From Oxalobacteraceae bacterium UBA6018 (GTDB lineage Bacteria; Pseudomonadota; Gammaproteobacteria; Burkholderiales; Burkholderiaceae_D), in the NCBI GenBank assembly GCA_002428015.1, contig DIZW01000033.1:1-64000 (forward strand): a DNA stretch of 64,000 bases, read 5' to 3'. The notes beneath the pieces were generated by a model that worked only from the letters and a program-made list of their open reading frames with translations, had not been told where the DNA came from and searched no databases. This document shows, in pieces, positions 53,976 through 63,446 of this stretch. Numbering within the stretch: position 1 is the first letter of the stretch; the number at the start of each line of letters is the position of its first letter. A program made the translations under genes and the position numbers.

Positions 53976-54137
53976 CAGCCTGTCGGACTTGGGGAGTCAG
54001 AGCGAAAAAATAGCTGGGCGAGGCCGGATTTTGACGATTTCGCAGTGCCAATAGCGAGCTATGGGCCGAGAAAGCGGCAAAATATGGACCGTCCCAGGTA
54101 TTTTTGCAGCTGACGATCCTAAGTCCGACAAGCTGCT
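53974..54137. repeat. Inverted-repeat element with 17-bp ends, 164 bp
   Basis: Left arm AGCAGCCTGTCGGACTT (53974-53990), right arm AAGTCCGACAAGCTGCT (54121-54137): complementary at 16 of 17 positions. Inside are a CCAATAGC-GA-GCTATGGG core and A/T-rich tracts. It has no coding frame. It overlaps the stop of hydrolase 1. A related, smaller design lies at 15327-15419; this type looks like a small non-autonomous dispersed repeat. Confidence 0.65.
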
Positions 54138-54148
54138 AGCCCAGCTTC

Positions 54149-55594
54149 TCAGGGAATACCCGCCGTATCGCGCTGGCAGGCGCTGAAACGCTCGAAAGCG
54201 CCATAGGCAGGCGCCGCACCTCGCGGCGCGGCGCTACACAGGTCGGGCAACCCGGCTTGTAAGGCGCGCCGGTGCGGTGGCTGGCCTGCCCAATCCAGGC
54301 GGCCCGCGCCCGAATCGAGAAACAGTGAGCGTACCGGATGCAGACCCAGATACAGCAACGCGGTGGAAGTGCTGCGGTTGTCCTCGGCATGCAGCAGGCC
54401 ACCATTGCGGCTGCGCATGGCGCCATCGACGAGGTTGCCGACAACGAGTGCGCTACTGGTGGGAAAGCGCACCGAGATGCCGCCTGTGTCGAGCAGGGTA
54501 TTATGCGTTAACGAGCTGCGCGCGGCGCTGTTGAGATAAATCCCATCGTCGGAACAGGACAAGATCAGATTGGCAGCGATCGTACTGTCTTCCTGTTCTG
54601 TAATGCACCTCGAATCGCGGCAGAAGGTACGGGCGGTGCTGCCGCCGCCGAGCGACAAGCCGACCCGCTGCCCCGGAAAACCGCGCAAATGCTGCTCGCA
54701 CTGCACAATGTTCTGCTCAAAGCGGTTATGGCCGCCGCCACCTTTTGCGAACGCGCCATAGCTGACCTGGTTGCCATCGCCCTTGATGAAGTCGCTAATG
54801 AAGTTGTTCCGAACCACCCAACCGCTTGCCGCGACCAGGTCGATGGGCGTGACCGGGTTCGCCGTATTGCGCACCTGGCTATTGGTCAGCGTATTGCCTT
54901 CGATGAGCCCTTGATCGGGAAACTGTCCACCTTCTCCGTTGATCTTGAAGTGAGCATTGAAGTCACTGATCGTGTTGTTAAGGGCACGAAAATGTGCCGC
55001 AGCCCCCACCACGTGGAAGGCATGTTCGCAGTCGGTGTGGCGCGCGCATACGCCATGGATGACGAGGTTCTGGAACGTCCAATAGGGGGCTGCGACCTTG
55101 AAGCCTTCTTCGGCATCCATCTCGATTAGCACGCTACCGGGCACCCGCGCAGCAACCGTGATCGGCGCGTCAGCAAGACCGGCCGGTCCGTTCTTGAGCC
55201 CGCCGTGGAAGCGATACACGCCTGGCAAGAACGTGATCAGATCACCCGGCCGTGCTGCCAGGATGGCCGTGCGCGCATCGTCGCTGCTGGAAACGAGCAC
55301 CTCGCGCGCCACCGACGGCAGCGCGACCGGCCGCTCCTGCGCGCCGATCTGTCGCAATGGCGCCAGCGCGGGCGTACTGTCGCGGTCACGGTCCATGATC
55401 ATCCCGCTCAGCCATTGGCCGAACGCGACGATGGTTGGGTTATGTCCTTGGGAACGCTTGGCGACATATGGCGCTAGCAGACGCGGCGCGATAGCGACAT
55501 GCTGCAGCGTCATGAGTATGGCGGCGGCCGCGACCACGCCCAGCGCCAGCCCCAGCGCGACCCCGATTCGCCAGTTCCGCCGCCGGAAGCCCAT
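54149..55594 (-). CDS. Right-handed parallel beta-helix protein, membrane-anchored
   Basis: 481 aa. N-terminal membrane anchor (GVALGLALGVVAAAAILM), then beta-helix turns with repeated N/D/I-rich motifs (HFRALNNTISDFNAHF, GLIEGNTLTNSQV, VVRNNFISDFIKGDG, TIAANLILSCSDDGIYLNS). Such folds occur in chondroitinase/alginate-lyase-like and pectate-lyase-like proteins; a lyase or polymer-modifying role on the EPS is possible, but I cannot see catalytic residues with confidence. It overlaps the PrsR stop by TGATG and ends the prs operon. Confidence 0.8.
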   Translation of the reverse strand: MGFRRRNWRIGVALGLALGVVAAAAILMTLQHVAIAPRLLAPYVAKRSQGHNPTIVAFGQWLSGMIMDRDRDSTPALAPLRQIGAQERPVALPSVAREVLVSSSDDARTAILAARPGDLITFLPGVYRFHGGLKNGPAGLADAPITVAARVPGSVLIEMDAEEGFKVAAPYWTFQNLVIHGVCARHTDCEHAFHVVGAAAHFRALNNTISDFNAHFKINGEGGQFPDQGLIEGNTLTNSQVRNTANPVTPIDLVAASGWVVRNNFISDFIKGDGNQVSYGAFAKGGGGHNRFEQNIVQCEQHLRGFPGQRVGLSLGGGSTARTFCRDSRCITEQEDSTIAANLILSCSDDGIYLNSAARSSLTHNTLLDTGGISVRFPTSSALVVGNLVDGAMRSRNGGLLHAEDNRSTSTALLYLGLHPVRSLFLDSGAGRLDWAGQPPHRRALQAGLPDLCSAAPRGAAPAYGAFERFSACQRDTAGIP

Positions 55595-56955
55595 CAGGCG
55601 CCCGACTTGATGGCGTGCCGGCTCATCAGGTCGTACATGGTGGGGCGGCTGATGCCGAGCAGTTCTGAGGCCTTGACGATGTTGCCGTCGACCCGGGCCA
55701 GGGCCTTGACGATGGCCTTGTACTCGGCCTCGTCGCGCACCTGGCGCAGGTTGAGCGCGTCGTCGGCCGCGGCCGCCGGGGCAAGTCCCAGGTCGTCGGC
55801 GCTGATGTGGGGGCCGTCGGTCATGATGACGGCGCGCTTGATGCAGTTCTCCATCTCGCGCACGTTGCCGGGCCAGGCGTAGGTTTCGATCGCCACCAGG
55901 GCCTCGGTCGAGAAGTTCAGCCCGGCGCGCGATTCCTGGACGCTGAACTTGTTCTTGAAGTGGTGCGCCAGCAGGGTGGCGTCGCCGATGCGGGTGCGCA
56001 GCGGCGGAATGGTCACCACGATCTCGGACAGGCGGTAGTACAAGTCCTCGCGGAAGCGTCCGGCCGCGGTCAGGTCCTTCAGGTTCTGGTGGGTCGCGCA
56101 GACGATGCGCACGTCCACCGGGATCTCCTCGTGGCCGCCGATGCGCTCGATCACGCGCTCCTGCAGGAAGCGCAGCAACTTGGCCTGCAGCGACATCGGC
56201 AGGTCGCCCACCTCGTCGAGGAAGAAGGTGCCGCCGTTGGCCAGTTCGACCTTGCCCTTGGTCTGCTTGGCCGCGCCGGTAAAGGCGCCCTTCTCGTAGC
56301 CGAACAATTCGCTCTCGAGCAGGTTCTCGGGGATGGCCGCGCAGTTAATCGCCATGAAGCGCTGGTTGGCGCGGTTGCTCATCTGGTGCAGCGCGCGCGC
56401 CAGCACCTCCTTGCCGGTGCCGCTTTCGCCCAGCAGCATGACCGAGGCCGTGGTGGGCGCCACCTTCTCCATGTTGCGGCAGACCTTGAGCATGCCGGCG
56501 TCGCGCGTGATCAGGCCGCCCATGGGCGAGTCGGCCTGCAGCTGCTGCATGCGCTGGTTCTCCTGCTGCAGCGTGTGCAGGAAGAAGGCGCGCTGCAGCA
56601 CCAGGCCGAGCACCTCCTGGTCGCACGGCTTCTGGTGGAAGTCGTAGGCGCCCATGGCGATCGCCTTGACCGCGTTGGCGCGGTCCTGGTTGCCGGTCAG
56701 GACGATCACGCGGGTGGCCGGCGCCAGGGCCAGGATCTGCTGCAAGGTGGCCAGGCCCTCGGTGGCGCCATCCGGGTCGGGCGGCAAGCCCAGGTCCATG
56801 GTGACCACGGCCGGCTCGTGGCGGCGGATCTGGGCCAGCGCCGCCTCGCGGTCGCCCGCCACCACCACCTCGTACTCGTCGAAGCTCCAGCGCAGCTGCT
56901 TCTGCAGCCCCGGGTCGTCCTCGATGATCAGCAATTTCATTTTAGGTTGGGCCAC
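55594..56955 (-). CDS. prsR: PEP-CTERM-box sigma-54-dependent response regulator PrsR
   Basis: 453 aa. Receiver domain with Asp54 in AVVTMDLGLPPD; AAA+ sigma-54-activator domain with Walker A LLGESGTGKEVLARAL, sigma-54 contact loop YEKGAFTGAAKQ and Walker B GGTFFLDEVGDLP; C-terminal Fis-type HTH NIVKASELLGISRPTMYDLM. GTG at 56955 with AGGA. Activates sigma-54 promoters of PEP-CTERM genes in this family; the two sites at 14085 and 18535 are candidate targets here. Confidence 0.96.
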   Translation of the reverse strand: MAQPKMKLLIIEDDPGLQKQLRWSFDEYEVVVAGDREAALAQIRRHEPAVVTMDLGLPPDPDGATEGLATLQQILALAPATRVIVLTGNQDRANAVKAIAMGAYDFHQKPCDQEVLGLVLQRAFFLHTLQQENQRMQQLQADSPMGGLITRDAGMLKVCRNMEKVAPTTASVMLLGESGTGKEVLARALHQMSNRANQRFMAINCAAIPENLLESELFGYEKGAFTGAAKQTKGKVELANGGTFFLDEVGDLPMSLQAKLLRFLQERVIERIGGHEEIPVDVRIVCATHQNLKDLTAAGRFREDLYYRLSEIVVTIPPLRTRIGDATLLAHHFKNKFSVQESRAGLNFSTEALVAIETYAWPGNVREMENCIKRAVIMTDGPHISADDLGLAPAAAADDALNLRQVRDEAEYKAIVKALARVDGNIVKASELLGISRPTMYDLMSRHAIKSGA

Positions 56956-56972
56956 AACTAGTCCTCATGCCG

Positions 56973-59045
56973 TCAAGCGGCGATATCCAGGTTCTGCGCG
57001 TCGTGCTGATGCAGCGGCAGGATAACGTAAAAAGTGGTGCCGACGCCAGGTTCGCTGGCCACCTCGAGCGTGCCGCCAAGCTCGTTGATGTATTCGCGGC
57101 TTTCGAACACCCCGATGCCCATGCCGGCCGACTTGGTCGACTCGAACGGCTTGAACAGGCGCTCGCGGATGAAGTCCTCGCTCATGCCCTCGCCGGTGTC
57201 AGTGATCTCGATGCGCACGGCGGCGCCGGTACGCGCCAGGACGATGGCGACCCGGCCGTCCTTGGGCGTGGCTTCGATCGCGTTCTGGATCAGGTGGCCG
57301 AGCACGCGCTCGAGGCGCTCGCGGTCGGCCAGCACCTGCAATCCGGTCTCGGCCACGGCCAGCACCGGATGCGGCTCGAACGCGGCCTTGAGGGCCAGCG
57401 CCTGGCGCAGCACCTGGTCGATCGCCAGCGGGGCCGGGTGTTCGGGCGACTCGCTGCGGCTGAGCTTTTGCAGCAGCAGCTTCATCTTCTGCACCGAGTG
57501 GTTGACGGTGTCGAGCATGTCGCGCTGGAATTCCGGGTTGTTGCGGTGCTTCTCGGCGTTGGGGATCAGCAGCGACAACTGCGACACCAGGTTCTTCAGG
57601 TCGTGCACGACGAAGGTCGACATGCGGTTGAACGACTCGAACTGGCGCGCCACCATCAGGGCGTTGGCCGCATCCTGCTGGGCCAGGTAGCTGGCGGCCT
57701 GGCTGCCGGCGATCTTGAGCAGGTCGATCACTTCCCAATTCAGGTTGATGTTGCTGCGCGGCTGGGTCAACAGCACGAAGCCGAACAGGCGTCCCTGCAT
57801 GATCAGGGGCACCACCAGCCAACCGCGGGCGATGTCGGTCAGCCAGGCCGGCATGAGCACGTTGTCGTATTTTTCCGGGTCGGTCTCGACTTCCTGCAGG
57901 TCGACCACCCACTGCCGGCTCTCGAGGAAGCGGCAGAACTCGGAATCGTCCGGCTCGGTGGCGGCGGTGACGGGCGTGTTCCAGAACGCCTCGGGCGCGC
58001 ACTGGCCGCCGTCGCGCCGCAGCCACAGCACCCCGCCCGGGCTTTCCACCAGCGCGGCCACGGCCTGGATGGTGCGCTCGCCCAGGCCCGGCCCGTGCTC
58101 GGACAGGGTGCGCGTGAAGCGCAGCCACTCCTCGCGGTAGTCATAGCCGTAGCTGTAGAAATGCTTGCTGATGAACACCTTCAGCCAGGCCCGGAAGGTG
58201 CCGGAGAACAAGATCACCACCAGCAGGATCAGGGCGCCGAACAGGAAGGCCACCTGCATCACCGTGCCCCAGCTGCCGCCCACGTAGCGCAGGTAGTAGC
58301 CGGCCGTGCCCATGGCCATCAGGTAGATGGCCGAGCCGAACAGGGCGGCGGAATGAAACATCACCCGGCGTGACACGGCCAGGTCGCCCGACCAGGCCGC
58401 GCTGCGGCTCATCGAGATGGCGATCAGCGGCACGCTGAGCGCGTTGACGACGCCGCGCGCGGACCAGATGTCGGCATTGATCTGATGGAACAGCATGCTG
58501 TCGCTGTACATGTAGAAGTCGTAGGCGAACATGGCGCCGATGCCCAGGCAGGCGAACTTGATGGCCCAGCGCTCCTGCACCGGCTTGTTGCGGTACAGCT
58601 GCTCGACCAGCAGCATGCCGAGCACGGACAGGCCGACGTGGGCGCTCACGCTCGGCATCAAGCCGAGGCTGCTGAGGAAGTCCACTTGCGGCAGGCCGAC
58701 AATGGTGCCGATCAGGAACACCACGTAGAACACGGCCATGGTGCACACCGACGGCTTGAGGCCATAGGGCCAGCGGCTGCCGGGCTGGCGGTAGTTGCCC
58801 AGCAAGATGATGAGGAAGAGGGTCCAGGTCGCGTTGCGCACGATCTCGACCGCGTCGACGGCCGGGATAGCCCAGCGGTCCAGCGCCTCCCAGGCCAGCA
58901 CCGCGCTCCACAAGGTACTGGCCACGGCGGCGCAGGCCATCACCGCGGCGTGCGGACGGGCACGCCAACGGGTGGCCAACAGCAGGCTGAGCGCGAGATA
59001 CGCCAGCGCAGCTACCGAGTAGCTGAAGGTTGCGATACTGGTCAA
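56973..59045 (-). CDS. prsK: PEP-CTERM system sensor histidine kinase PrsK
   Basis: 690 aa. About eight N-terminal membrane helices, a GAF-like region (WLRRDGGQCAPEAFWNTP), phospho-accepting His near 480 in FVVHDLKNLVSQLSLL, and ATPase motifs LIQNAIEATPKDGRV, ITDTGEGMSEDF and GMGIGVFESREY. Start is a TTG with GGTGA upstream. It phosphorylates PrsR, encoded 17 bp downstream. The signal sensed is unknown. Confidence 0.95.
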   Translation of the reverse strand: MTSIATFSYSVAALAYLALSLLLATRWRARPHAAVMACAAVASTLWSAVLAWEALDRWAIPAVDAVEIVRNATWTLFLIILLGNYRQPGSRWPYGLKPSVCTMAVFYVVFLIGTIVGLPQVDFLSSLGLMPSVSAHVGLSVLGMLLVEQLYRNKPVQERWAIKFACLGIGAMFAYDFYMYSDSMLFHQINADIWSARGVVNALSVPLIAISMSRSAAWSGDLAVSRRVMFHSAALFGSAIYLMAMGTAGYYLRYVGGSWGTVMQVAFLFGALILLVVILFSGTFRAWLKVFISKHFYSYGYDYREEWLRFTRTLSEHGPGLGERTIQAVAALVESPGGVLWLRRDGGQCAPEAFWNTPVTAATEPDDSEFCRFLESRQWVVDLQEVETDPEKYDNVLMPAWLTDIARGWLVVPLIMQGRLFGFVLLTQPRSNINLNWEVIDLLKIAGSQAASYLAQQDAANALMVARQFESFNRMSTFVVHDLKNLVSQLSLLIPNAEKHRNNPEFQRDMLDTVNHSVQKMKLLLQKLSRSESPEHPAPLAIDQVLRQALALKAAFEPHPVLAVAETGLQVLADRERLERVLGHLIQNAIEATPKDGRVAIVLARTGAAVRIEITDTGEGMSEDFIRERLFKPFESTKSAGMGIGVFESREYINELGGTLEVASEPGVGTTFYVILPLHQHDAQNLDIAA

Positions 59046-59116
59046 AGGTCACCATCCATCTCAACAGCCGCCGGCGCCGCAGGCGCTGGACGCGCCGCGC
59101 GAGAAATCAGCGTCGC

Positions 59117-60520
59117 TCAGCGGCCGCTGCGGAACAGGACGACTTTGAGGGTATCAATCAGAATCAGAATATCGAGGAACAAACTATTGTTCTTCACATA
59201 ATACAGGTCGTACTGCAGCTTTTGCAATGCGTCGTCAGCCGACGCGCCGTAGCCATAGCGTACCTGAGCCCAGCCGGTGATGCCTGGCTTGATGCTGTGG
59301 CGCACATTATAGAAGGGGACGACCTCGATCAGCTGTTCGACGAAATACGGCCGCTCGGGACGCGGGCCGACGAACGACATCTCGCCCTTGAACACGTTGA
59401 GGATCTGCGGCAGTTCGTCGATCCGGGTCTTGCGGATGAAGTTGCCGACGCGGGTGACGCGCGGGTCGTTCTGGGCGGCCCACTGCGGCTTGCCGCCCTT
59501 CTCGGCGTCGTTGCGCATGCTGCGGAACTTGAGCACCTTGAAGGTGTTGCCGTCCTTGCCCACGCGCTCCTGCTGGTAGAAGATCGGGGAGCGGTCTTCC
59601 AGGTAGATCAGGGCGGCGGTGAGCACCATCACCGGGAAGGTGGCGAGCAGGATCATGCCGCTGCAGACCAGGTCGAACGAACGCTTCATGAAGGTACGGA
59701 TGAAACTCTGGTCGAAGCCGCCGCCGAACACCAGCCAGCTCGGCTGCAGGGAGTCGACCCGGATCTGGCACGATTCGCGCTCGAAGAAGGTGGCGGCGTC
59801 GGTGACCTTGATGCCCTGCAGCTTGCAGTCGAGCAGTTCCTTGATCGGGAAGCCGGCGCGGCGGTTCTGCACCGACACCACGATCTCCTCGACGTTGTGG
59901 GCCGCGGCCAGGGTGGCCAGCGATTCGCCGTCGCGCACCTTGAGCAGGCGCGAGGTCGGCACGCAGCACTCCTCGGACGGCATCGAGATGAAGCCGGCGA
60001 TGTCGTAGCGGTGGTAGCTGGTGTTCTCGACGGCCAGGTCGCTGCATTCCTTGGCCAGCGGACCGCCGCCCAGGAAGATGATGCGCGACTCGAGGAAACG
60101 CAACTCCGAGGTTTTAAAGAAGATGATGCGCGCGGCCAGGATGCCGGCGGCGGCGATCGCGAACACCATGATCAGCATGCCGCGGCCGAAGTACAACTCC
60201 GGGGCGACGTAGAACACCAGGGTCAGGATCACGAAGCCCATCGCGAACGAGGGCATCAGCTTGAGGAAGAAGGGGTTGCGCAAGCCCTCGCTGAAATTGA
60301 GCTGGTACAAACCCATGGCGCTCATGCTGAACACGATGGCCACCGCGAAAGCGACAGCCGACATGAAGAAATGGTCCAGATGCGGGCGCACTCCCGCGTC
60401 GCCGCCGTCGAGGAAACGCACCGCGGCGCCTGCATAGGCCGCGCCGACGAGCACCAGGACTTCAACGAACAGCAGGAAGAACACTATTTTCGATACATAG
60501 TGGTTCGAAATTCTTAACAC
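59117..60520 (-). CDS. epsB: XrtA-system sugar-phosphate transferase (EpsB/undecaprenyl-phosphate, TIGR03013 type)
   Basis: 467 aa. Four N-terminal membrane helices, then a CoA-binding-like domain, and the WbaP/WcaJ catalytic domain: MKRSFDLVCSGMILLATFPV, VYFLEDRS..QERVGKDGNTFKVLKFRSM-type region, FIRKTRIDELPQILNVF and MSFVGPRPERPYFVEQL, ending KPGITGWAQVRYGYGA. Starts EPS synthesis by moving a sugar-1-phosphate onto undecaprenyl phosphate. GTG start with perfect GGAGG. It is the first gene of the minus-strand prs operon. Confidence 0.93.
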   Translation of the reverse strand: MLRISNHYVSKIVFFLLFVEVLVLVGAAYAGAAVRFLDGGDAGVRPHLDHFFMSAVAFAVAIVFSMSAMGLYQLNFSEGLRNPFFLKLMPSFAMGFVILTLVFYVAPELYFGRGMLIMVFAIAAAGILAARIIFFKTSELRFLESRIIFLGGGPLAKECSDLAVENTSYHRYDIAGFISMPSEECCVPTSRLLKVRDGESLATLAAAHNVEEIVVSVQNRRAGFPIKELLDCKLQGIKVTDAATFFERESCQIRVDSLQPSWLVFGGGFDQSFIRTFMKRSFDLVCSGMILLATFPVMVLTAALIYLEDRSPIFYQQERVGKDGNTFKVLKFRSMRNDAEKGGKPQWAAQNDPRVTRVGNFIRKTRIDELPQILNVFKGEMSFVGPRPERPYFVEQLIEVVPFYNVRHSIKPGITGWAQVRYGYGASADDALQKLQYDLYYVKNNSLFLDILILIDTLKVVLFRSGR

Positions 60521-61449
60521 GTTATCCTCCGAATTCTTTTTACGTACTTTGGAACGATCGCCACGCCTGGTCGGCGCTGGCCTGTCGCAGACGGATCAGC
60601 GCCCGTCGCGTCAAGGCCGGCACCAAGGCCTGCCTATCATCTGCGGCATCGCTTGCGGCTGATGCCTGTTCTGCGTCCATACCTAGTTCTGAATCACTGC
60701 GCCGGTTCAACCGGTCTCGGTGTGCGTCAACGAATGCTGGCTTGCTGTACGGTTCCGCGTCACGCCACATAAGATTCAATGGCGCAACTGCGATTTCACT
60801 ACGGAATTACTATTTGTTAATATATCAATAGGAAATATAGCATGGAAACGTGATCCATATCAACACAAAGCAATTAGTTTTGTCCAAAAGAAACAACAAG
60901 CCTTTCTTAATGATGTCATTTAGTTATCAATATGCCCGGCCTGCATCGCGCCGCCTCGACGGCCGGCGGTAGACAGAGCAAAGTGAGTCGCTGCACCGAA
61001 GCGCCCTTCATCAAGCGCGTGCGAGCGGAAGCGGGACTGCGCGTGGCAGCGGGAAGACCGTCCTGGCTGCTGCTTCGAGGCAGCATACCTGCGCAACGCG
61101 CTGGCACACGCGGCAGCGCGCATCGCGGCCATGGACAGGTCTTCCCTCCCGCGACGAACATCGCGGAAATCCGGCTTTATTGATGAGCAGCGATTTTAGC
61201 ATTTCCAGATACGCATTGCCGTGCCACTATGTCAACGTTGCGTTGTTTGTTTGAACCTTTTTTTGTAACGGTTGTCGACTTGCGCTATTCGGTCCATGAA
61301 ATGCGCGCGCACGCCTTGCATTCGCTTCGCGGCAACTATTGGTTATGATGCTGGCAATGGCTCGCGGATAGCCGCATCATGCTTGCCCGCCCGCCGCGAG
61401 GGTCACCTTGGCCCCCCCCTTTACTTAGTTGCTGTTCTTTTAGTCTGCC
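60521..61449. other. Long intergenic region between epsB and the CelD-type gene
   Basis: 929 bp without a gene I can support. The left part is GC-rich with an 80-codon minus-strand frame lacking a ribosome site. 60780-60925 is strikingly AT-rich and may hold promoters (TTGTTA-N16-TATAGC on plus). The rest is mixed; no sigma-54 site with correct spacing was found. Confidence 0.5.
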
Positions 61450-62487
61450 ATGCCCTTGTCCAACTTAACTTCCCGTATCGCATCCCCTGCCGACCTTTCT
61501 CCCGCCGAGGTGGCGCACTGGGAGCATCTGTCGGCCACCGAGCCGGAGATGGGCTCGCCCTTTCTGAGCGTTCACTACGCTCAAGCGATGGCCGCCGCCG
61601 GCATGGACGCCCGGGTGTGCGTCGTCTACCGCGACGGCGAGATCGCCGCCTTCCTGGCCTTCCAGTTCAGCAGCGGCTGGGCGCGCCGGATGGGCGCGGC
61701 CGAGCGCATCGGCGGCGAATTGTGCGACTGCTTCGGCGTGGTCGCTCCACGCGGCTTCACGATCGCCCCGCCCGCCCTGCTCCGGCTGGCGAAATTGAAC
61801 TATCTGGGCTTCTCGCACTTGGAGGAGCCGCAAATTGCCATGGGGCTAAGCGGCGAGCAGCCGCGCATCGCCCTGCGCGTCCATCTCGACCCTAGCGCCG
61901 CGGTGCCAATGGAAAAGGTCGCGTCGGTGACGCCGCACTATCTGGAGGAGAGCCGCGCGCGCCAGCGCAGCCTGGAAGCGGAGCTGGGACCGGTCCGCTT
62001 CGCGTTCGACGCGGTCAGCGGGCGCGACGCGCTGCTCGACCAGCTCATCGCCGACAAGCGCGCGCAATACCGCGCCGCCGGGGCGCCCGACATGCTGGCC
62101 TCACCCGAGAAACAGCGCGCCTTGCACCTGCTGCTGGCCAGCGACCACGCCAGCTGCAAGGGCGTGCTCTCGAGCCTGTACGCGGGCGAGCACTGGCTGG
62201 CCTCGCATTTCGGCATCATCGGGCATGGCATGCTGATCTTGTGGTTCCCGGTGGCCAACCCGGCGCTGGAACGCCATGCGCCGGACCGCTTGCTGCTTCA
62301 CTCCCTGGTCCAGGCCTCGCACGAGGCCGGCTTTACCGTGCTCGACTGCGGCGAGGGCGACACGCCGCGCAAGCGCGAAATCGCCTCCGAGCAGTACCGG
62401 CTGTACCGCGGCGTGTGGCGTAACGGCAGCGCCACCAGCCACGCCGCGCATGCGGTGCAGCGCCTGCGTTGGCGTTTCGGGATGTGA
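61450..62487 (+). CDS. CelD-type GNAT-family protein, paralogue of 44499
   Basis: 345 aa. GSPFLSVHYAQAMAAAGMDA, LGFSHLEEPQIAMGLSGEQPR, LLDQLIADKRAQYRAAG, ILWFPVANPALERHAPDRLL and LDCGEGDTPRKREIASEQYR parallel the protein at 44499 almost block for block. It is a monocistronic copy outside the main cluster, beyond the epsB operon. Substrate unknown. Confidence 0.85.
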   Translation: MPLSNLTSRIASPADLSPAEVAHWEHLSATEPEMGSPFLSVHYAQAMAAAGMDARVCVVYRDGEIAAFLAFQFSSGWARRMGAAERIGGELCDCFGVVAPRGFTIAPPALLRLAKLNYLGFSHLEEPQIAMGLSGEQPRIALRVHLDPSAAVPMEKVASVTPHYLEESRARQRSLEAELGPVRFAFDAVSGRDALLDQLIADKRAQYRAAGAPDMLASPEKQRALHLLLASDHASCKGVLSSLYAGEHWLASHFGIIGHGMLILWFPVANPALERHAPDRLLLHSLVQASHEAGFTVLDCGEGDTPRKREIASEQYRLYRGVWRNGSATSHAAHAVQRLRWRFGM

Positions 62488-63232
62488 GACGGGGCCGAAG
62501 CCACTAGCCGGTAGCGCGCCCACCGCGGCGCGCAGGCGAGGATGGCCCGCTCGCGAGCGATAGCGCGGCTCGTGACGCCGGCGCATGAGTGTCTGTCCCG
62601 GCAGTTCCAGCCTGCACTAGGCCGGGCGTGGCCCCGTGCCCCGGCAGGGATGCCTCTCCACACTAGCCAGCCGCCCAAGCTGGAGTGTCCCGCTCAATAC
62701 TTGGCTCTTACCGCAGCGCGGCGCCCGCCTTTCGATGAGCGCCGGCGTTGGGAAGAAATCACGCCGTCCGCATCACTCTCAAACAACTAAAGTGCCTGTC
62801 TTCGTTGAAATTCTTGACGGTTATATTTTCTTATGGATGGAAGGTAACGAGAGGACGTGAAAAGCGCGTCTCAGCAGAGTTGGGCTGCATACACCCCACA
62901 CAGGGCTATTCGCTAGAAGCGGCGCGCATCTTCTTTGTAGAGCAGACCGGATCTTGGGCTCATTATGGTTTCGTGGCTGAAAACGATTTGCACCACATCG
63001 AGAAGGCGGGGCAATACGCTAGCTACCGCGCTTACTTGACTTCGAAGGTTGCGCGAGACGAGCTCGACCGTATGCTGAAAGCCTTCGACACTTGGGATTG
63101 GCCGACATAGGACGCGCAAGAAACAAAGCCGAGTCCGGCAAAAAAGGCCTGCGTATCGCTTACATCAGAATAATTAAATGTATCTTCCGGCAAGAAGACA
63201 TCATCCAAGTCGTTGATATAAAGGAAGAATTT
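62488..63232. other. Gene-poor region with a possible remnant frame
   Basis: 745 bp. A plus-strand frame at 62748-63110 could encode 120 residues; its second half (GYSLEAARIFFVEQTGSWAH, YRAYLTSKVARDELDRMLKA) looks protein-like, but no ribosome site or family is seen. It might be a fragment of a gene lost at the island border. Nothing else is supported. Confidence 0.4.
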
Positions 63233-63283
63233 TGGTGCGGCTGGCGGGGATCGAACCCACGACCCTTGGCTTCGGAGGCCAAA
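63233..63283 (-). other. 3' half of tRNA-Arg(CCG): attachment-site duplicate
   Basis: On the minus strand: anticodon stem-loop TTGGC-CTCCGAA-GCCAA (anticodon CCG), variable GGGTC, T-arm GTGGG-TTCGATC-CCCGC, acceptor strand CAGCCGC-A and CCA. The D-arm and 5' acceptor half are missing; upstream (right) sequence is unrelated. Site-specific elements that integrate into tRNA genes leave such 3' duplicates. The geometry puts the element to the right of this point. Confidence 0.8.
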
Positions 63284-63393
63284 CCGCAATTTCCTAGGAA
63301 GCCGCGTTGACGCTGCAACTCCTTGATTTTACAGAGTATAGCAACCGGCAACAAAAGGCAACTAGAGGAGGAAATGGGAAGAAAAAACCCGGT

Positions 63394-63418
63394 TTTCTCA
63401 CCAAAATTTCTCACCAAA
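63394..63418. repeat. 12-bp tandem direct repeat next to the att fragment
   Basis: TTTCTCACCAAA at 63394-63405 and 63407-63418 (13-bp period), about 110 bp inside the element border. Possible integrase arm or excisionase sites (inference). Confidence 0.45.
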
Positions 63419-63446
63419 TCTCCTTCCGCGTCTATCCACTAGACTG

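Noticed and set aside
60540..60770. Minus-strand frame just upstream of epsB
   Set aside because: No ribosome site, no family, low-complexity composition; could be chance in GC-rich DNA.
61213..61227. TGGCACGGCAATGC on the minus strand, like a sigma-54 promoter
   Set aside because: GG and GC are 9 bp apart instead of 10, and no gene lies downstream on that strand.
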